Below are positions 35,921 through 46,124 of a stretch of 64,000 nucleotides of DNA, piece after piece; within the stretch, counting starts at the first letter, position 1; each line of letters begins with the position of its first letter. The translations under genes and the position numbers were made by a program. The notes under the pieces were generated by a model, which was not told the DNA's origin, searched no databases, and was given only the letters and a program-made list of their open reading frames with translations. The stretch comes from Archaeoglobus sulfaticallidus PM70-1. Lineage in GTDB: Archaea > Halobacteriota > Archaeoglobi > Archaeoglobales > Archaeoglobaceae. The stretch spans positions 1,966,571-2,030,570 of the forward strand of contig NC_021169.1 in the NCBI RefSeq assembly GCF_000385565.1, written 5' to 3'.

Positions 35921-36042
35921 GTTTAGGTTAGTGTATGAACTAATTTAAATAGTTTTTTATGGATGGTTATCCATGCCCTGCACCAGAACCTCTGCACAAA
36001 GCCACTAATATGTAGCATCCTTTCCAATTCAGCCACCACAAT

Positions 36043-38595
36043 TCAGCCATATTTCCTCAAAAATTCCCTGACCTTTTCCGACTCCAGCCAGCCCTTGTCA
36101 AGTCTTTTGATGATGTCTTCTATCCTCTCAGCCTGCTGGATTATCAACTCAGATAGTTTTCTGTCCTTTATTTCAAGTTCTGCTAACAAGATTATAGCTG
36201 CTAACGGGTTCCTTATGTGATCAACCAGTATTGCAAATTGTTCTATGTTCTGTTCTATTTGCCGATATGCCTTTCTTTTCATTTCATCCAATTCAATTGC
36301 CTTTATCGCAAAAGCCAAGTCTTCAGCCATTGTTCCGAGCAACTCCAGTTCATCATCACTTATCTCCCTACTGGTTGTTAAATAAAGTGTGATTACGCCC
36401 TTAACCTCACCATCAACAACCATCGGTATCGATATTACGCTTTTGATCCCAGTTAGTCCACATCCAACACATATCCCTCCATCCCTGATGGTAATTGATT
36501 TACTTTCAATAGCTTTCTTTATTATTTCGCACTCTCTGTGTTTTCTCAACAGGTTATCCAGTATCTCATCACCACCCACAGAAACTGCCACCGGTATGAT
36601 CGCTCCATCCTTTACCAGACAGAGCGTTGCAATGGAGTAATCCTCCAGTGAAGCCAGCTCTTCACTTGCCCTCTCAAGCAGTTTCTGTTTGTCTTTCTCG
36701 TGGACAATGAGTTTATTGATGTTGTATATTGCATTGAGCAATCTATTCAGCCTCACCAGATCAGTAATTTCTTTCGCCAAAATCAGGCAATATTTTCCAT
36801 CTGGAAGATCAACTGGAACTAAACTAACCGAGAAATATCTACCATCCCTCACATCTTCTGTTGTTACTAGCCTATCCTCATCTAACACCTTGGTTAACAG
36901 CTCCATCCTCCTTTCTGCAACTTCCTTAGGAAAGAGTTCAAAAAGACTTTTACCCACCGGGTCTTTACCAATACTTTTAATTGTTGCTGGGTTTGCTTCA
37001 ACGAACACACCATCTTTGTCCAATATTGCAATACTATACGGCGAGTTTTCAAAAATCTTCCTGAATTTCTCCTCAGATTCCCTAATCTTTCTCTCCATTT
37101 CAATTCTCTCTGTCAGATCAACACCAATAGATGCTGCTCCGACTGTCTTGCCTTCAGCATCCTTTATAGCAAAATTGTACCACTCAACCATCAATTTCCT
37201 GCCATTTTTTGCGATATTTTCGTTCACATTTATCTTCGATTCTCCTGTTTTCATGACTTCTTCGATGACTTCTCTGACCCTTTCCCTCTCACTTTCAGAT
37301 ATCATCAACTCAATCAAGTCCCTTCCCATCACTTCCTCAGCCTTCCATTCAAACATTTTTTCTGCTGTTTTATTCCACAGATTAACCCTAAAATTCAAAT
37401 CCCAGCCAATAATTGCTGCCGGTGCAACATCTATCATCCTCTGCAACAGCTCAGCAGTTTCTCTGTATTTAGCCTCACTCTCCCTGAGTTTCATTTCAAG
37501 TTCAATTCTTTCCGTTACATCTCTTGCAATTATCACGCCCCCAACAAAGCTGTCATTGATAAACATTGGTGAACCTTTTGACTCAAGCCATATCCATTTT
37601 CCATCCTTCCTCCTGTACCTGTGAACTATCTTACCCGGTCTTTTTGTTTCCACAGCCCTGAAAAATTCGGCTCTAACAGCATCGAGATCATCGGGATGAA
37701 CTTGCTCAAAAACCGGCTTCCCTACCAGATCCTCCGGCTTGTAACCCAGCACACTTTCAACAGACGGACTTACATATGTTCTTATTCCATTCTCATCAAC
37801 AGTCACTATGATATCCCTCGAGTTTTCAACAATCAGGCGATATTTCTCCTCATTTTTTCTCAGCTCCTCTTCCAGCTTCTTTCTTTGCGTTATATCCCTT
37901 TTAATCCCGACATAACAAATAACATCGCCCTTATCATCTTTCAACGCGAAAGCTGAGAGTTCAACATAGATGGGGGATCCATCCTTTCTGTAGCATTTTA
38001 TTTCACCACGATACCACCCTTTTTTAGAAATCTCCTCATAGATTTTTGAGAACTGTTCCTCACCCATGTGGATTGCCGGAGTTTTCCCTTTCAGCTCATC
38101 ATCAGAATACCCCAACAGTTCTCTATGTGCCTGATTCTGCTCTACATAGTTACCATCAGCATCGATGATTGCAATACCATCATTTGAATTGGTAAAGATC
38201 TCCCTGTAAAGCTTTAGCCTATCCTCAAGCTCCTTCCTCTTCGTTATGTCTCTCTCAACACAGAATATTGCCTTTTTACTCTCATAATCGATCAATCTTG
38301 CATGAACTTCAGCATAGTAACAGGTACCATCTTTCCTCTCTCTTTTTAATTCGACTACAGCATATCCATCCTCCATAACCTGTTTGAGTCTCTCATCAAC
38401 TTTTTTGGGATCGTAATCTGAAAGCAATTGCCTAACATTCATTTCTAACAACTCCTCCTCACTGTATCCCGTTGTTTTCTCTGCAGCACTGTTTACCTCA
38501 AGAATATTCCCGTTTAAATCCAAGATATACACAGGATCAGGAATTACCTCAAAAATCTCTTTGAATTTTCCACCGAGTTCCATAGGTGGCATCAT
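36043..38595 (-). CDS. multi-PAS/GAF sensor with H-box but no ATPase domain
   Basis: 850 residues: five PAS domains (starting near residues 10, 130, 250, 375 and 495, e.g. YRLIVENSRDIIVTVDENGI), a GAF domain (~620-765, with CVGCGLTG) and a C-terminal helical region with the H-box motif DHIRNPLAAI (His793). The protein ends 57 residues later, so there is no HATPase_c domain to phosphorylate that histidine. No membrane segments: a cytosolic redox or ligand sensor. It could be phosphorylated in trans by another kinase. The orphan receiver at 4998 is a conceivable partner. Confidence 0.9.
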   Translation of the reverse strand: MMPPMELGGKFKEIFEVIPDPVYILDLNGNILEVNSAAEKTTGYSEEELLEMNVRQLLSDYDPKKVDERLKQVMEDGYAVVELKRERKDGTCYYAEVHARLIDYESKKAIFCVERDITKRKELEDRLKLYREIFTNSNDGIAIIDADGNYVEQNQAHRELLGYSDDELKGKTPAIHMGEEQFSKIYEEISKKGWYRGEIKCYRKDGSPIYVELSAFALKDDKGDVICYVGIKRDITQRKKLEEELRKNEEKYRLIVENSRDIIVTVDENGIRTYVSPSVESVLGYKPEDLVGKPVFEQVHPDDLDAVRAEFFRAVETKRPGKIVHRYRRKDGKWIWLESKGSPMFINDSFVGGVIIARDVTERIELEMKLRESEAKYRETAELLQRMIDVAPAAIIGWDLNFRVNLWNKTAEKMFEWKAEEVMGRDLIELMISESERERVREVIEEVMKTGESKINVNENIAKNGRKLMVEWYNFAIKDAEGKTVGAASIGVDLTERIEMERKIRESEEKFRKIFENSPYSIAILDKDGVFVEANPATIKSIGKDPVGKSLFELFPKEVAERRMELLTKVLDEDRLVTTEDVRDGRYFSVSLVPVDLPDGKYCLILAKEITDLVRLNRLLNAIYNINKLIVHEKDKQKLLERASEELASLEDYSIATLCLVKDGAIIPVAVSVGGDEILDNLLRKHRECEIIKKAIESKSITIRDGGICVGCGLTGIKSVISIPMVVDGEVKGVITLYLTTSREISDDELELLGTMAEDLAFAIKAIELDEMKRKAYRQIEQNIEQFAILVDHIRNPLAAIILLAELEIKDRKLSELIIQQAERIEDIIKRLDKGWLESEKVREFLRKYG

Positions 38596-38629
38596 GATAA
38601 TAACAATTTTGTCCTTTATAATTTTTGGG

Positions 38630-38770
38630 TAAACACGGGTGAACTACCCCACGCTTACGTGGCTGTCCGACAATTACTAAGAATAATAATTCATCCCGTT
38701 TATTTTTAAATTGCAGGCCTGAGTTCCTTCCTTTTTCACGCAAATTTGAATTGTCAGACAGCCCACTAAA
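38630..38770. mobile_element. IS605/IS1341-end-like remnant with inverted repeat
   Basis: tgaactaccccacgcttacg at 38639 resembles the conserved end of IS1341-type (tnpB-only) elements and contains the hairpin ccacg-ctta-cgtgg. Adjacent to it ggctgtccgacaatt (38661-38675) is matched by the inverted aattgtcagacagcc (38749-38763) with one mismatch. gcaggcctgagttcc between them also recalls such elements. No coding capacity: a miniature or decayed element (inference). Confidence 0.4.
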
Positions 38771-38804
38771 GCATGTTAAATTTTTAAAACTTTAAAAAAA
38801 CACA

Positions 38805-39158
38805 TCAAGGTTTGATATAAGCATAACCTTCTCTCTGAAGCTCTACGAGCTTTGTTATTCCGGCTGGCACAACCTCACATAACTCGAAAATATCTTCCTT
38901 GCTGATGTTGTGAACATTTAAAGCATTGTTGCATACATAAAATTTCACACCCTGTTTATGTAATTCTTCAAGCTTCTCCCTGAACTTCATTGCCGATGCT
39001 TTAACAAAAAGCTTTACAGCAAACCCGTTAGCAAGGAGTGCAATATCTACAGTCTCAGCCCCAACATCATTGAGGAAGTTTGTTATGTTTGCCAAGGAAA
39101 GCTCAAATGTCGGTGTGTCATCAAAATCCAAATGAAATACTACCTTTAGCTTGCTCAT
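38805..39158 (-). CDS. DsrE-family sulfur-relay-like protein
   Basis: About 117 residues with the DsrE/F fold: KLKVVFHLDFDDTPTFELSL, then VDIALLANGFAVKLFV and KQGVKFYVCNNAL with the conserved single cysteine. Such proteins carry sulfur as a persulfide or act as regulators. It is monocistronic. The start at 39158 (MSKLK) is preferred to the ATG at 39167 by family fit. Confidence 0.8.
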   Translation of the reverse strand: MSKLKVVFHLDFDDTPTFELSLANITNFLNDVGAETVDIALLANGFAVKLFVKASAMKFREKLEELHKQGVKFYVCNNALNVHNISKEDIFELCEVVPAGITKLVELQREGYAYIKP

Positions 39159-39244
39159 GTTAATCATATCTTTTCTGCCGTATTTAAATATTCTTATAAG
39201 TGACTGCGAATAATTTATGCAGTTTAGGTTTTAGTTAATTTTTT

Positions 39245-39600
39245 ATGAAAGTTTGTGGTTCTAAAGGATCCAGAAAAGACAGAATTCGAAGAGAGAAATA
39301 TAAGGAAACCAATCTCTAATGAAGTTACTGTTAAAGGTACTGTATGCTGAGCGGGAACAGATATGATATCTATGAGGTTGTTGTAGCCGAGCTTATGCTT
39401 CTATGTGGGTAAATGTGAATACTGCCTTTCAGAGAGATTGCGTGAAAAGCTCGAAGTTTTAGGAATTACTACTGACATTGGGCTTGCTGAAGAAATCGTT
39501 CTGCCAGAACATGCACTGCACCAGAATACCTGAAGAAGTTAATGTTAGAGAAGCTGTTTTAGATGTTCTAGCCGCTCATAGAAACCAACTGTTGAGCTTT
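39245..39600 (+). pseudogene. zinc-type alcohol dehydrogenase (MDR), heavily decayed
   Basis: Family blocks survive in order but in different frames with deletions: VVLKDPEKTEFEERNIRKPI and NEVTVK (GroES-like start), AGTDM (CGTD site, preceded by a stop), then GKCEYCLSERLREKLEVLGI and TTDIGLAEEIVLPEHAL (structural-zinc loop and following strand), then RIPEEVNVREAVLDVLA. Internal stops at the CGTD motif and after PEHALHQNT show it is dead. The rest up to the hydrolase start at 39697 is unassignable. Confidence 0.65.
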
Positions 39601-39696
39601 TATTTGATTTTTGTCGTTTGGAGTTTTTGGAGAAAACAGATCAATAGTTTTACAATTATAGCCATTTAACCAAAAGAGACTTATTTCCGACGCATA

Positions 39697-40470
39697 ATGA
39701 GTGTTATGGACAATCTTGTGGATTCCCACACCCATGCATACATGCTTCCAAAGAAAGACCTGGAGCTCATGGGTTTAGCAAAGATAGTAGATGTGGTTCT
39801 ATGCAGCTTTGTCCCGTTGGCAAAACACATTGAAACGCTAATAGACCACTTTGAGGAGCTCTATTCAATTCACTGTAAGAGGCTTGAAGAGTTTGGAATA
39901 AATGCACACATTTTCGTGGGAATACACCCGAGATGCACCCCTCCCGAATGGAAAAAACTACTTCCAGTAATAGAGAATTACATAGAATCAAGTAAAGCCG
40001 TGGGTATAGGAGAGGTAGGTTTGGACAGTATGAGTAAAACAGAAGAGGAGGTTTTATCAGAGCAACTTAAGATAGCCAGAGAATACGATGTTCCAGTAAT
40101 AGTTCATATTCCCATGGTGGAGAGAATAAAAGCTGTTGAAAAAGTAATTTCAATTGCAAAAAGCATTGAAATGGACTTTGGAAAGCTTGTAATTGACCAC
40201 ACCAGTAGCGATACAATAGACTATGTAAATGACAGTAATGCTGTGCCTGGCCTGTCGGTTAAGCCGCCATTGCTAGATCCGGCAAAAATCGTCGAGAACA
40301 TTGACAAGTATTGTGGTGGTGTTTTGAACAGTGATTGCGCAACTCTAACAGATACAGATCCGCTGGCAGTGCCAAAAACTGTTAAGTACCTCGAAATAAA
40401 AGGAATAGAAAAATCAATTATTGAAAAACTTGCATCTCTCAACACCCGCAAGGTATTTAGAATAAAATAG
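39697..40470 (+). CDS. TatD-related metal-dependent hydrolase (COG1099 type)
   Basis: 257 residues, amidohydrolase-like barrel. Metal ligands are visible in DSHTHAY (His-x-His), GIGEVGLD (Glu), VPVIVHIP (His), VIDHTS (His) and LNSDCA (Asp). This is the archaeal branch of TatD hydrolases; the substrate is unknown, with DNA/phosphoester or a small amide possible. The DUF2250 gene follows within 20 bases. Confidence 0.8.
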   Translation: MSVMDNLVDSHTHAYMLPKKDLELMGLAKIVDVVLCSFVPLAKHIETLIDHFEELYSIHCKRLEEFGINAHIFVGIHPRCTPPEWKKLLPVIENYIESSKAVGIGEVGLDSMSKTEEEVLSEQLKIAREYDVPVIVHIPMVERIKAVEKVISIAKSIEMDFGKLVIDHTSSDTIDYVNDSNAVPGLSVKPPLLDPAKIVENIDKYCGGVLNSDCATLTDTDPLAVPKTVKYLEIKGIEKSIIEKLASLNTRKVFRIK

Positions 40471-40487
40471 CTATAAAACAGATAATT

Positions 40488-40841
40488 ATGACTGTTGAGG
40501 AAGAAATAATAAATCTAAGTGAGCTACAAAAGAAGGTCATTTTACATTTTCTAACATTTGGACCAGATACTCCTAAACTGATGAGCAGAAGACTTTTAGG
40601 AGTGAAAACACATGTGGATTTGCAAATCCTAGAAAAGGATTGCTTAAAACTCTGTGAGAAAGGGCTTATTAAAAAGATTGCTGGAAAGAAAGTACCAAAA
40701 CGAGTTCCCACATCTAGTATAAAGCCCCATATTAAAATACGAGCAAAGTCAAAAGAAATTAGAAGGCACGGGCAGTATTTTGAACTAACGCACAGAGGGA
40801 AGCAAGTTGGAAAGATTATCAAAAAAGAATACTCGCAGTAA
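40488..40841 (+). CDS. DUF2250 winged-helix protein
   Basis: 117 residues with a winged-helix layout (LSELQKKVILHFLTFGPDTP, then LEKDCLKLCEKGLIKKI and a basic strand ending YFELTHRGKQVGKII). It matches the small archaeal DUF2250 proteins, presumed DNA-binding. Co-directional and 17 bases after the TatD-type hydrolase, so probably in one operon. Confidence 0.65.
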   Translation: MTVEEEIINLSELQKKVILHFLTFGPDTPKLMSRRLLGVKTHVDLQILEKDCLKLCEKGLIKKIAGKKVPKRVPTSSIKPHIKIRAKSKEIRRHGQYFELTHRGKQVGKIIKKEYSQ

Positions 40842-41237
40842 TGAATTTAGCAGCCATTTACATACGCGCGTATGCCTTCTAGTGTCATGGATTTGTGTTG
40901 TGGAAAGCGAGCACATTATAGCTGGTGAATAATGCTTAAACATCTCAGTAGATTTGCTCTTCAGTAACTTGTACTCTAAGTTGCTGCCTTCATTGTCAGA
41001 ACTGTTGGAGCTATTCAAGCTACAAAGTTAAAAGTAAGAAATCTAATGTTGAGGTATTAACATTATTTTGATGAGATTGTGGGTACTTTGTGAACTACTG
41101 ATTAGCACGCATCCAGAGATCGATTCAAGTTAATTTAACTATTAATAATTAAATTTTGTTAAAAAACACGACAATTTTGAAAAGCTTTAAATAAGTTCAG
41201 CTTTTTATCCGAATAGATAATAAAAAAAGGTGATTTG
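40842..41237 (+). promoter_or_regulatory. intergenic region with the sucC operon promoter
   Basis: No gene or convincing RNA was found in the first ~330 bases. A TATA box (ctttaaataa, 41185-41194) lies about 45 bases before the sucC ATG and aaaaaaggtgatt supplies a ribosome-binding site, so the six-gene TCA operon starts here with a short leader. The palindrome acatacgcgcgtatg near 40859 is the only other structure seen. Confidence 0.55.
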
Positions 41238-42386
41238 ATGAAACTTTATGAATATCAGGCTAAGGAGTTTTTTTCGAAGCATGGTATAAAAATACCAAAA
41301 TCAAAGCTTGCCACAGATGTCAATGAGGTTGAGGAAATCGCCAAGGAGCTTGGAAAGGTTGTTTTGAAATCGCAGGTTCTTGTTGGCGGGAGGGGGAAGG
41401 CCGGAGGAATCCTTAAAGCACAGGATGTGAGTGAGGCTGTTGAGAAGGCAAAAGAGCTTTTTGGAAAGGACATCAAGGGTTTCAGGGTTGAAAAGATACT
41501 AGTTGAAGAGATGCTCGATATCGAGAGGGAAATGTATGTCGGGATAACCCTAGACAGAGCCAATAAAGGCATCGTTATCATCCTGAGTTCCGTAGGTGGA
41601 ATGGACATCGAGGAGATAGCGATAAAACATCCAGACAAGATCAGCAAGAAGGTGGTAAGCCCAGTATGGGGGCTGAGGGACTACCAGATAAGAGAACTGC
41701 TTTACGAGTCCGGAATGCCAAAAGAGTACTTCAAAGAAGTCTCATCGATAATCAAAAAGCTATACGAGATATTTGTAAAGTACGAGGCTGAACTCACGGA
41801 AATCAATCCGCTTGTCGTGACCAGATCGGGAGAGATTCTCGCTGCGGATGGGAGGCTGAACATAGACGATAACGCACTCTACAGACAGAAGGAGATGGCT
41901 GAGAGGAGAGAGCTTGCGGGCTCAAAGCTTGAAATCGAGGCTGAAGAGAAGGGAATCAACTATGTAAAGCTGGATGGGAATATAGGTGTTATAGCAAATG
42001 GCGCAGGAATGTCGATGTCAACAATGGATCTGATATACCTTGAAGGCGGTAAGCCAGCAAACTTTCTGGATATAGGAGGGGGGGCTTCCGCAGAGCTTGT
42101 TGAGACTTCAATAAACCTCATCACCAGCGATCCGAGTGTCAGGGTCGTATTCATCAACATTTTCGGTGGGATAACGAGGTGTGATGTCGTTGCTGAGGGA
42201 CTCATAAAGGCATTCAACAAGATAAAAATCGATATTCCAGTTGTTTTGAGGCTTGCAGGAACCAACGAGGAGGAAGGCAAGGAAATGATAGCAGAATTCA
42301 TGAAAAGCAGTGATGTGAAGCTCTACATGGTAGACACAATGGAAGAGGGTGCTAAAAAGGCTGTAGAACTTTCAGGAGGTGTTTGA
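41238..42386 (+). CDS. sucC: succinyl-CoA synthetase beta subunit
   Basis: 382 residues with an ATP-grasp domain ([20 protein letters not shown], then [17 protein letters not shown]) and a C-terminal CoA-ligase domain ([26 protein letters not shown]). It joins succinyl-CoA cleavage to ADP phosphorylation, or runs in reverse. The start ATG 41238 follows GGTGATTT. First gene of sucCD-sdhABCD; its stop overlaps the region just before sucD. Confidence 0.96.
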   Translation: MKLYEYQAKEFFSKHGIKIPKSKLATDVNEVEEIAKELGKVVLKSQVLVGGRGKAGGILKAQDVSEAVEKAKELFGKDIKGFRVEKILVEEMLDIEREMYVGITLDRANKGIVIILSSVGGMDIEEIAIKHPDKISKKVVSPVWGLRDYQIRELLYESGMPKEYFKEVSSIIKKLYEIFVKYEAELTEINPLVVTRSGEILAADGRLNIDDNALYRQKEMAERRELAGSKLEIEAEEKGINYVKLDGNIGVIANGAGMSMSTMDLIYLEGGKPANFLDIGGGASAELVETSINLITSDPSVRVVFINIFGGITRCDVVAEGLIKAFNKIKIDIPVVLRLAGTNEEEGKEMIAEFMKSSDVKLYMVDTMEEGAKKAVELSGGV

Positions 42387-42387
42387 T

Positions 42388-43260
42388 ATGGCGATAATAA
42401 TTGATGAAAATACGAAGGCTATTGTTCAGGGGATTACGGGCTATCAGGGTTCATTCCATGCGAAAAGGATGCTTGATTATGGTACAAACATCGTGGGTGG
42501 TGTTACTCCCGGCAAGGGAGGTATGGAGGTTCATGGTATACCAGTGTTCAACACGGTGAAGGAGGCTGTTGAGGAGACCTCAGCAAACGCATCAGTTATC
42601 TTCGTGCCACCTGCATTCGCGAGTGATGCTGTTTTCGAGGCGGTGGATTCGGGAATAGAAGTTGTCGTATGCATAACCGAGGGGATTCCCGTTCACGATG
42701 AGCTGAAGCTTTACTGGAAGGTTAGAGAGAAGAACGCTGTTCTCATAGGCCCGAACTGCCCGGGAATCATAAGTCCCGGAAAATCACATCTGGGCATAAT
42801 GCCCTACGAGATATTCAAGGAAGGTAGCGTTGGAATCGTTTCAAGGAGCGGTACTCTGACATACCAGATCGCCTACAACCTGACGAACTTCGGGATAGGG
42901 CAGTCAACCGTTGTAGGGATAGGCGGAGACAGGATCATAGGTTCTGACTTCATAGACATACTGAAAAAGTTCGAGAAGGATGATCAGACAGAGATTGTCG
43001 TTCTCGTTGGTGAGATTGGAGGGGCTGATGAGGAGAATGCCGCCGAGTTCATAGCGAGTGAGATGAGCAAGCCGGTAGTTGGATACATCGCCGGGATTAC
43101 AGCCCCGCCGGGAAAAAGAATGGGTCACGCTGGAGCCATAATCGAGGGTGGAAAGGGTACTGCAGAATCAAAGATAAAAGCCCTCGAGAAGGCTGGAGTT
43201 AGGGTTGGTAGGACTCCGTTCGAGGTTGCTGAAATCGTTAGAGATTTGTATAAAAAGTAG
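42388..43260 (+). CDS. sucD: succinyl-CoA synthetase alpha subunit
   Basis: 290 residues. The CoA-binding Rossmann domain starts [20 protein letters not shown], and the active-site phosphohistidine is in [25 protein letters not shown] lies a few bases before ATG 42388, which is preferred over the frame from 42379. Heterodimer partner of SucC. Confidence 0.96.
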   Translation: MAIIIDENTKAIVQGITGYQGSFHAKRMLDYGTNIVGGVTPGKGGMEVHGIPVFNTVKEAVEETSANASVIFVPPAFASDAVFEAVDSGIEVVVCITEGIPVHDELKLYWKVREKNAVLIGPNCPGIISPGKSHLGIMPYEIFKEGSVGIVSRSGTLTYQIAYNLTNFGIGQSTVVGIGGDRIIGSDFIDILKKFEKDDQTEIVVLVGEIGGADEENAAEFIASEMSKPVVGYIAGITAPPGKRMGHAGAIIEGGKGTAESKIKALEKAGVRVGRTPFEVAEIVRDLYKK

Positions 43261-43316
43261 AAAAAGTAGATGTGATAAAGATTAGATAAAGTAAAGAAAG
43301 CATAGAAGGGGTGGAA

Positions 43317-45005
43317 ATGAGGATCAGAAACGATATCGTTATAGTTGGTGCCGGTCTCGCCGGGATGAGGGCTGCAATTGCAGCAGCCGAGGTTTCGAAA
43401 CAGCTGTCAATAGCCATAGTCTCCAAAACATATCCGATAAGATGCCACAGCGTATGTGCTGAGGGTGGAACCGCTGCTGTTATGCGTGAAGGGGATAGCT
43501 TCGACCTTCACGCATGGGACACAGTAAAGGGTGCTGACTTTTTAGCCGACCAGGATGCTGTTGAGTTTTTTGTAAAGGAGATGCCGAGAGAAATCCTCCT
43601 GCTCGACAACTGGGGGTGCCCATGGAGCAGGACTGAAGATGGAAAGATAGCCCAGAGACCGTTTGGTGGGCACTCATTCAACAGAACAGTGTTCGCTGCT
43701 GACAGGACAGGTTTTCATGAGGTTCACACTCTCTACGAGAGAATGCTCAGCTATCCGAACATAACGAGGTTCGATGAGTACTTCATGACCAACCTCGTGA
43801 TTGAAAATAATGAGGTCAAAGGCATAACGGCCATAGAGTTAAAGAGCAGTGAACTCGTTCTTTTCGAGGCTAAAGCTGTGATTATCGCAACAGGAGGGGC
43901 TGGAAGGCTCTTCGGATTCACAACATACAGCCATACTGTAACAGGGGATGGATTAGCTGTTGCCTACAGGGCAGGAGTTCCGCTGAAGGACATGGAATTC
44001 TTCCAGTTCCATCCCACTGGCCTTATACCATCCGGAATTTTGATGACCGAAGCCTGTAGAGGTGAGGGAGGTTATCTCCTCAACAGCAAGGGCGAGAGGT
44101 TCATGGAGAGGTATGCTCCAGAGAGAATGGAACTCGCACCAAGAGATGTTGTTGCCAGATCGATGTGGACCGAGATTCTTGAGGGAAGGGGGCTTAAAAG
44201 CCCGTATGGTGATTATATCGCTCTCGATCTGACACATCTTGGAGAGGAAAAAATAAACGAAAGGCTTCCGCTGATAAGGGATGCTGCCATCAAATTTGCC
44301 GGAGTAGATCCCGTTGAGGAGCCGATACCTGTTAAGCCCGTAGCCCACTACACGATGGGCGGAATACACACGAATATGTACTGTGAAACCCCTGTGAGGG
44401 GTCTGTACGCTGCCGGAGAGGCTGGCTGTGTGAGCATACACGGAGCAAACAGGCTGGGATCAAACTCTACTGCCGAATGCCTAGTTTTCGGTAGAGTTGC
44501 TGGAGAAAGAGCTGCGGAGTACGCACTGAGCAAGAGCTACTATCCATCAGTGGATTCTCTGGAGGAAGAGGAGAAGAGAATCTATTCGCTGTTCAGAGAA
44601 GGAGATGAGTCTGTCTATCAGATAAAGACCGAACTCAACAAAACTATGGATGAGAACCTCTGGATTTTCAGGGATGAGCAGGGAATCATGAATGCAATAA
44701 AGAAGATTAAGGAACTCAAGGAAAGATACAAGAACGTTGGCGTCAGCGATAGAGGTAAGAGCTTCAACACAGATCTGACATACGCGATAGAGGTTGGTTA
44801 CATGCTTGATCTCGCAGAAGTCGTTGCCATAGGGGCTCTGAACAGAAAGGAGTCGAGGGGGGCACACTTCAGAACTGACTATCCGAAGAGGGATGACGAG
44901 AACTGGCTGAAGCATACCCTCGCATACTACACTCCTGAAGGACCGAAGTTCGAGTACATACCGGTAACGATAACCAAGTGGGAGCCCGTTGAGAGGAAAT
45001 ACTGA
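43317..45005 (+). CDS. sdhA: succinate dehydrogenase/fumarate reductase flavoprotein subunit
   Basis: 562 residues. It has the FAD dinucleotide-binding motif [18 protein letters not shown], the His for covalent FAD in [10 protein letters not shown] (typical of SdhA/FrdA), [16 protein letters not shown], and the active-site region [22 protein letters not shown] precedes ATG 43317. The physiological direction, succinate oxidation or fumarate reduction, cannot be read from the sequence. Confidence 0.95.
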   Translation: MRIRNDIVIVGAGLAGMRAAIAAAEVSKQLSIAIVSKTYPIRCHSVCAEGGTAAVMREGDSFDLHAWDTVKGADFLADQDAVEFFVKEMPREILLLDNWGCPWSRTEDGKIAQRPFGGHSFNRTVFAADRTGFHEVHTLYERMLSYPNITRFDEYFMTNLVIENNEVKGITAIELKSSELVLFEAKAVIIATGGAGRLFGFTTYSHTVTGDGLAVAYRAGVPLKDMEFFQFHPTGLIPSGILMTEACRGEGGYLLNSKGERFMERYAPERMELAPRDVVARSMWTEILEGRGLKSPYGDYIALDLTHLGEEKINERLPLIRDAAIKFAGVDPVEEPIPVKPVAHYTMGGIHTNMYCETPVRGLYAAGEAGCVSIHGANRLGSNSTAECLVFGRVAGERAAEYALSKSYYPSVDSLEEEEKRIYSLFREGDESVYQIKTELNKTMDENLWIFRDEQGIMNAIKKIKELKERYKNVGVSDRGKSFNTDLTYAIEVGYMLDLAEVVAIGALNRKESRGAHFRTDYPKRDDENWLKHTLAYYTPEGPKFEYIPVTITKWEPVERKY

Positions 45006-45015
45006 GGTGGTTGTT

Positions 45016-45732
45016 GTGGATGTGATCTTCAGGATAAAGAGGTTTGATGGTGAAAAATCATCGTGGGCCGAGTATGTTGTTCCCGCTGAGAAAGGTATGA
45101 CCGTCCTCGAGGGGCTCTATTACATCAAGGAGAATTATGATGGCAGCTTGGCATTCAGGGCTTCATGCAGAATGGGTATCTGCGGAAGCTGTGCCATGAA
45201 AATAGATGGCACTCCAAAGCTGGCATGCGAGACACAGATTCTCAGCCTCGGAAAATCCAAGATCACGATCGAGCCGCTTGACAACTTCAAGGTAATTAAG
45301 GACCTCGTGGCAGACTTCGACAGCTTCTTCAGGAAGCATGAGGCAGTTAAACCATATCTTATAAGAAAGAAAGAAGATTACGAGAATCCGGTTGAACTGA
45401 TCCAGAAACCAGAGGAGTTATACGAGTACTACGATTACTCGCTCTGCATAAAATGCGGTGCGTGCTACTCAGTATGTCCAGCATCAGCTACACGAGAAGA
45501 CTATCTTGGCCCAGCAGCCATGGCTGCTGCTTATAGGTTCAACACAGACAGCAGGGATGAGGGAAAGGATATCAGAATGGATATCGTCTGCTCTGATTGT
45601 GGGGTGTGGAGGTGTCACTTCAACGCAGAGTGCAGCGAGGTATGCCCGAAGAACATCAACCCGGCCAAGGCTGTTCAGAAGCTGAGGTTTCAGACCGCAA
45701 TATACTCCATCAAGAAGTTGTTTAAGTGGTAA
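45016..45732 (+). CDS. sdhB: succinate dehydrogenase/fumarate reductase iron-sulfur subunit
   Basis: About 238 residues. The N-terminal 2Fe-2S plant-type ferredoxin domain has CRMGICGSC and a later Cys (LACETQ); the C-terminal part has CIKCGACYSVCP and CSDCGVWRCHFNAECSEVCP for the other clusters. The start GTG 45016 follows GAGGTGG. It passes electrons from FAD to the quinone site formed by SdhC and SdhD. Confidence 0.95.
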   Translation: MDVIFRIKRFDGEKSSWAEYVVPAEKGMTVLEGLYYIKENYDGSLAFRASCRMGICGSCAMKIDGTPKLACETQILSLGKSKITIEPLDNFKVIKDLVADFDSFFRKHEAVKPYLIRKKEDYENPVELIQKPEELYEYYDYSLCIKCGACYSVCPASATREDYLGPAAMAAAYRFNTDSRDEGKDIRMDIVCSDCGVWRCHFNAECSEVCPKNINPAKAVQKLRFQTAIYSIKKLFKW

Positions 45733-45746
45733 TTTAGGTGATTTTG

Positions 45747-46121
45747 ATGAGCTGGCTAAAATGGTTTGAAATAAGAGGAAAAAGCCTGTTCAGTATTTCC
45801 TACTCATTCCATAGGTTGACCGGAGTTGTGCTTGCGATATATCTCCTGATGCATCTCGGCTACCTGACATCGATAAGGCTGGGAAAGGAAGTTTATGATA
45901 TATTCATCTCAACCACCGTCACACCAACATTCCTTGCTTTTGATTTACTGCTTGTTCTCGCTGGAGTATACCACGGAATTAACGGAGTCAGATTGATAAT
46001 CCACGAGTTCGCTCTGGGCTATGAGCTCAGAAAGTCTTTGCTCTATCTGACATACATTCTCGTTTTAATAGTGTGGCTCTACGCATCATATGTTATGTAC
46101 AGGCTTGTTGTGGGGGTGTGA
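45747..46121 (+). CDS. sdhC: succinate dehydrogenase cytochrome b subunit (SdhC)
   Basis: 124 residues with three transmembrane helices. FSISYSFHRLTGVVLAIYLL and LMHLGYL provide the quinone-site Ser/Arg-type motif and candidate heme histidines, with a further His in VYHGINGVRLIIHE. GGTGATTTT precedes ATG 45747. Confidence 0.88.
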   Translation: MSWLKWFEIRGKSLFSISYSFHRLTGVVLAIYLLMHLGYLTSIRLGKEVYDIFISTTVTPTFLAFDLLLVLAGVYHGINGVRLIIHEFALGYELRKSLLYLTYILVLIVWLYASYVMYRLVVGV

Positions 46122-46124
46122 TTT

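Noticed and set aside
36689-37624. 311-residue plus-strand ORF
   Set aside because: It is antisense to the PAS repeats of the sensor gene, with Ser/Leu/Ile-rich composition typical of reverse-frame shadows and no start signals.
41070-41106. Possible C/D box guide RNA (tgatga ... ctga)
   Set aside because: The boxes are only about 33 bases apart with no internal C'/D' pair, too short for an archaeal C/D sRNA.
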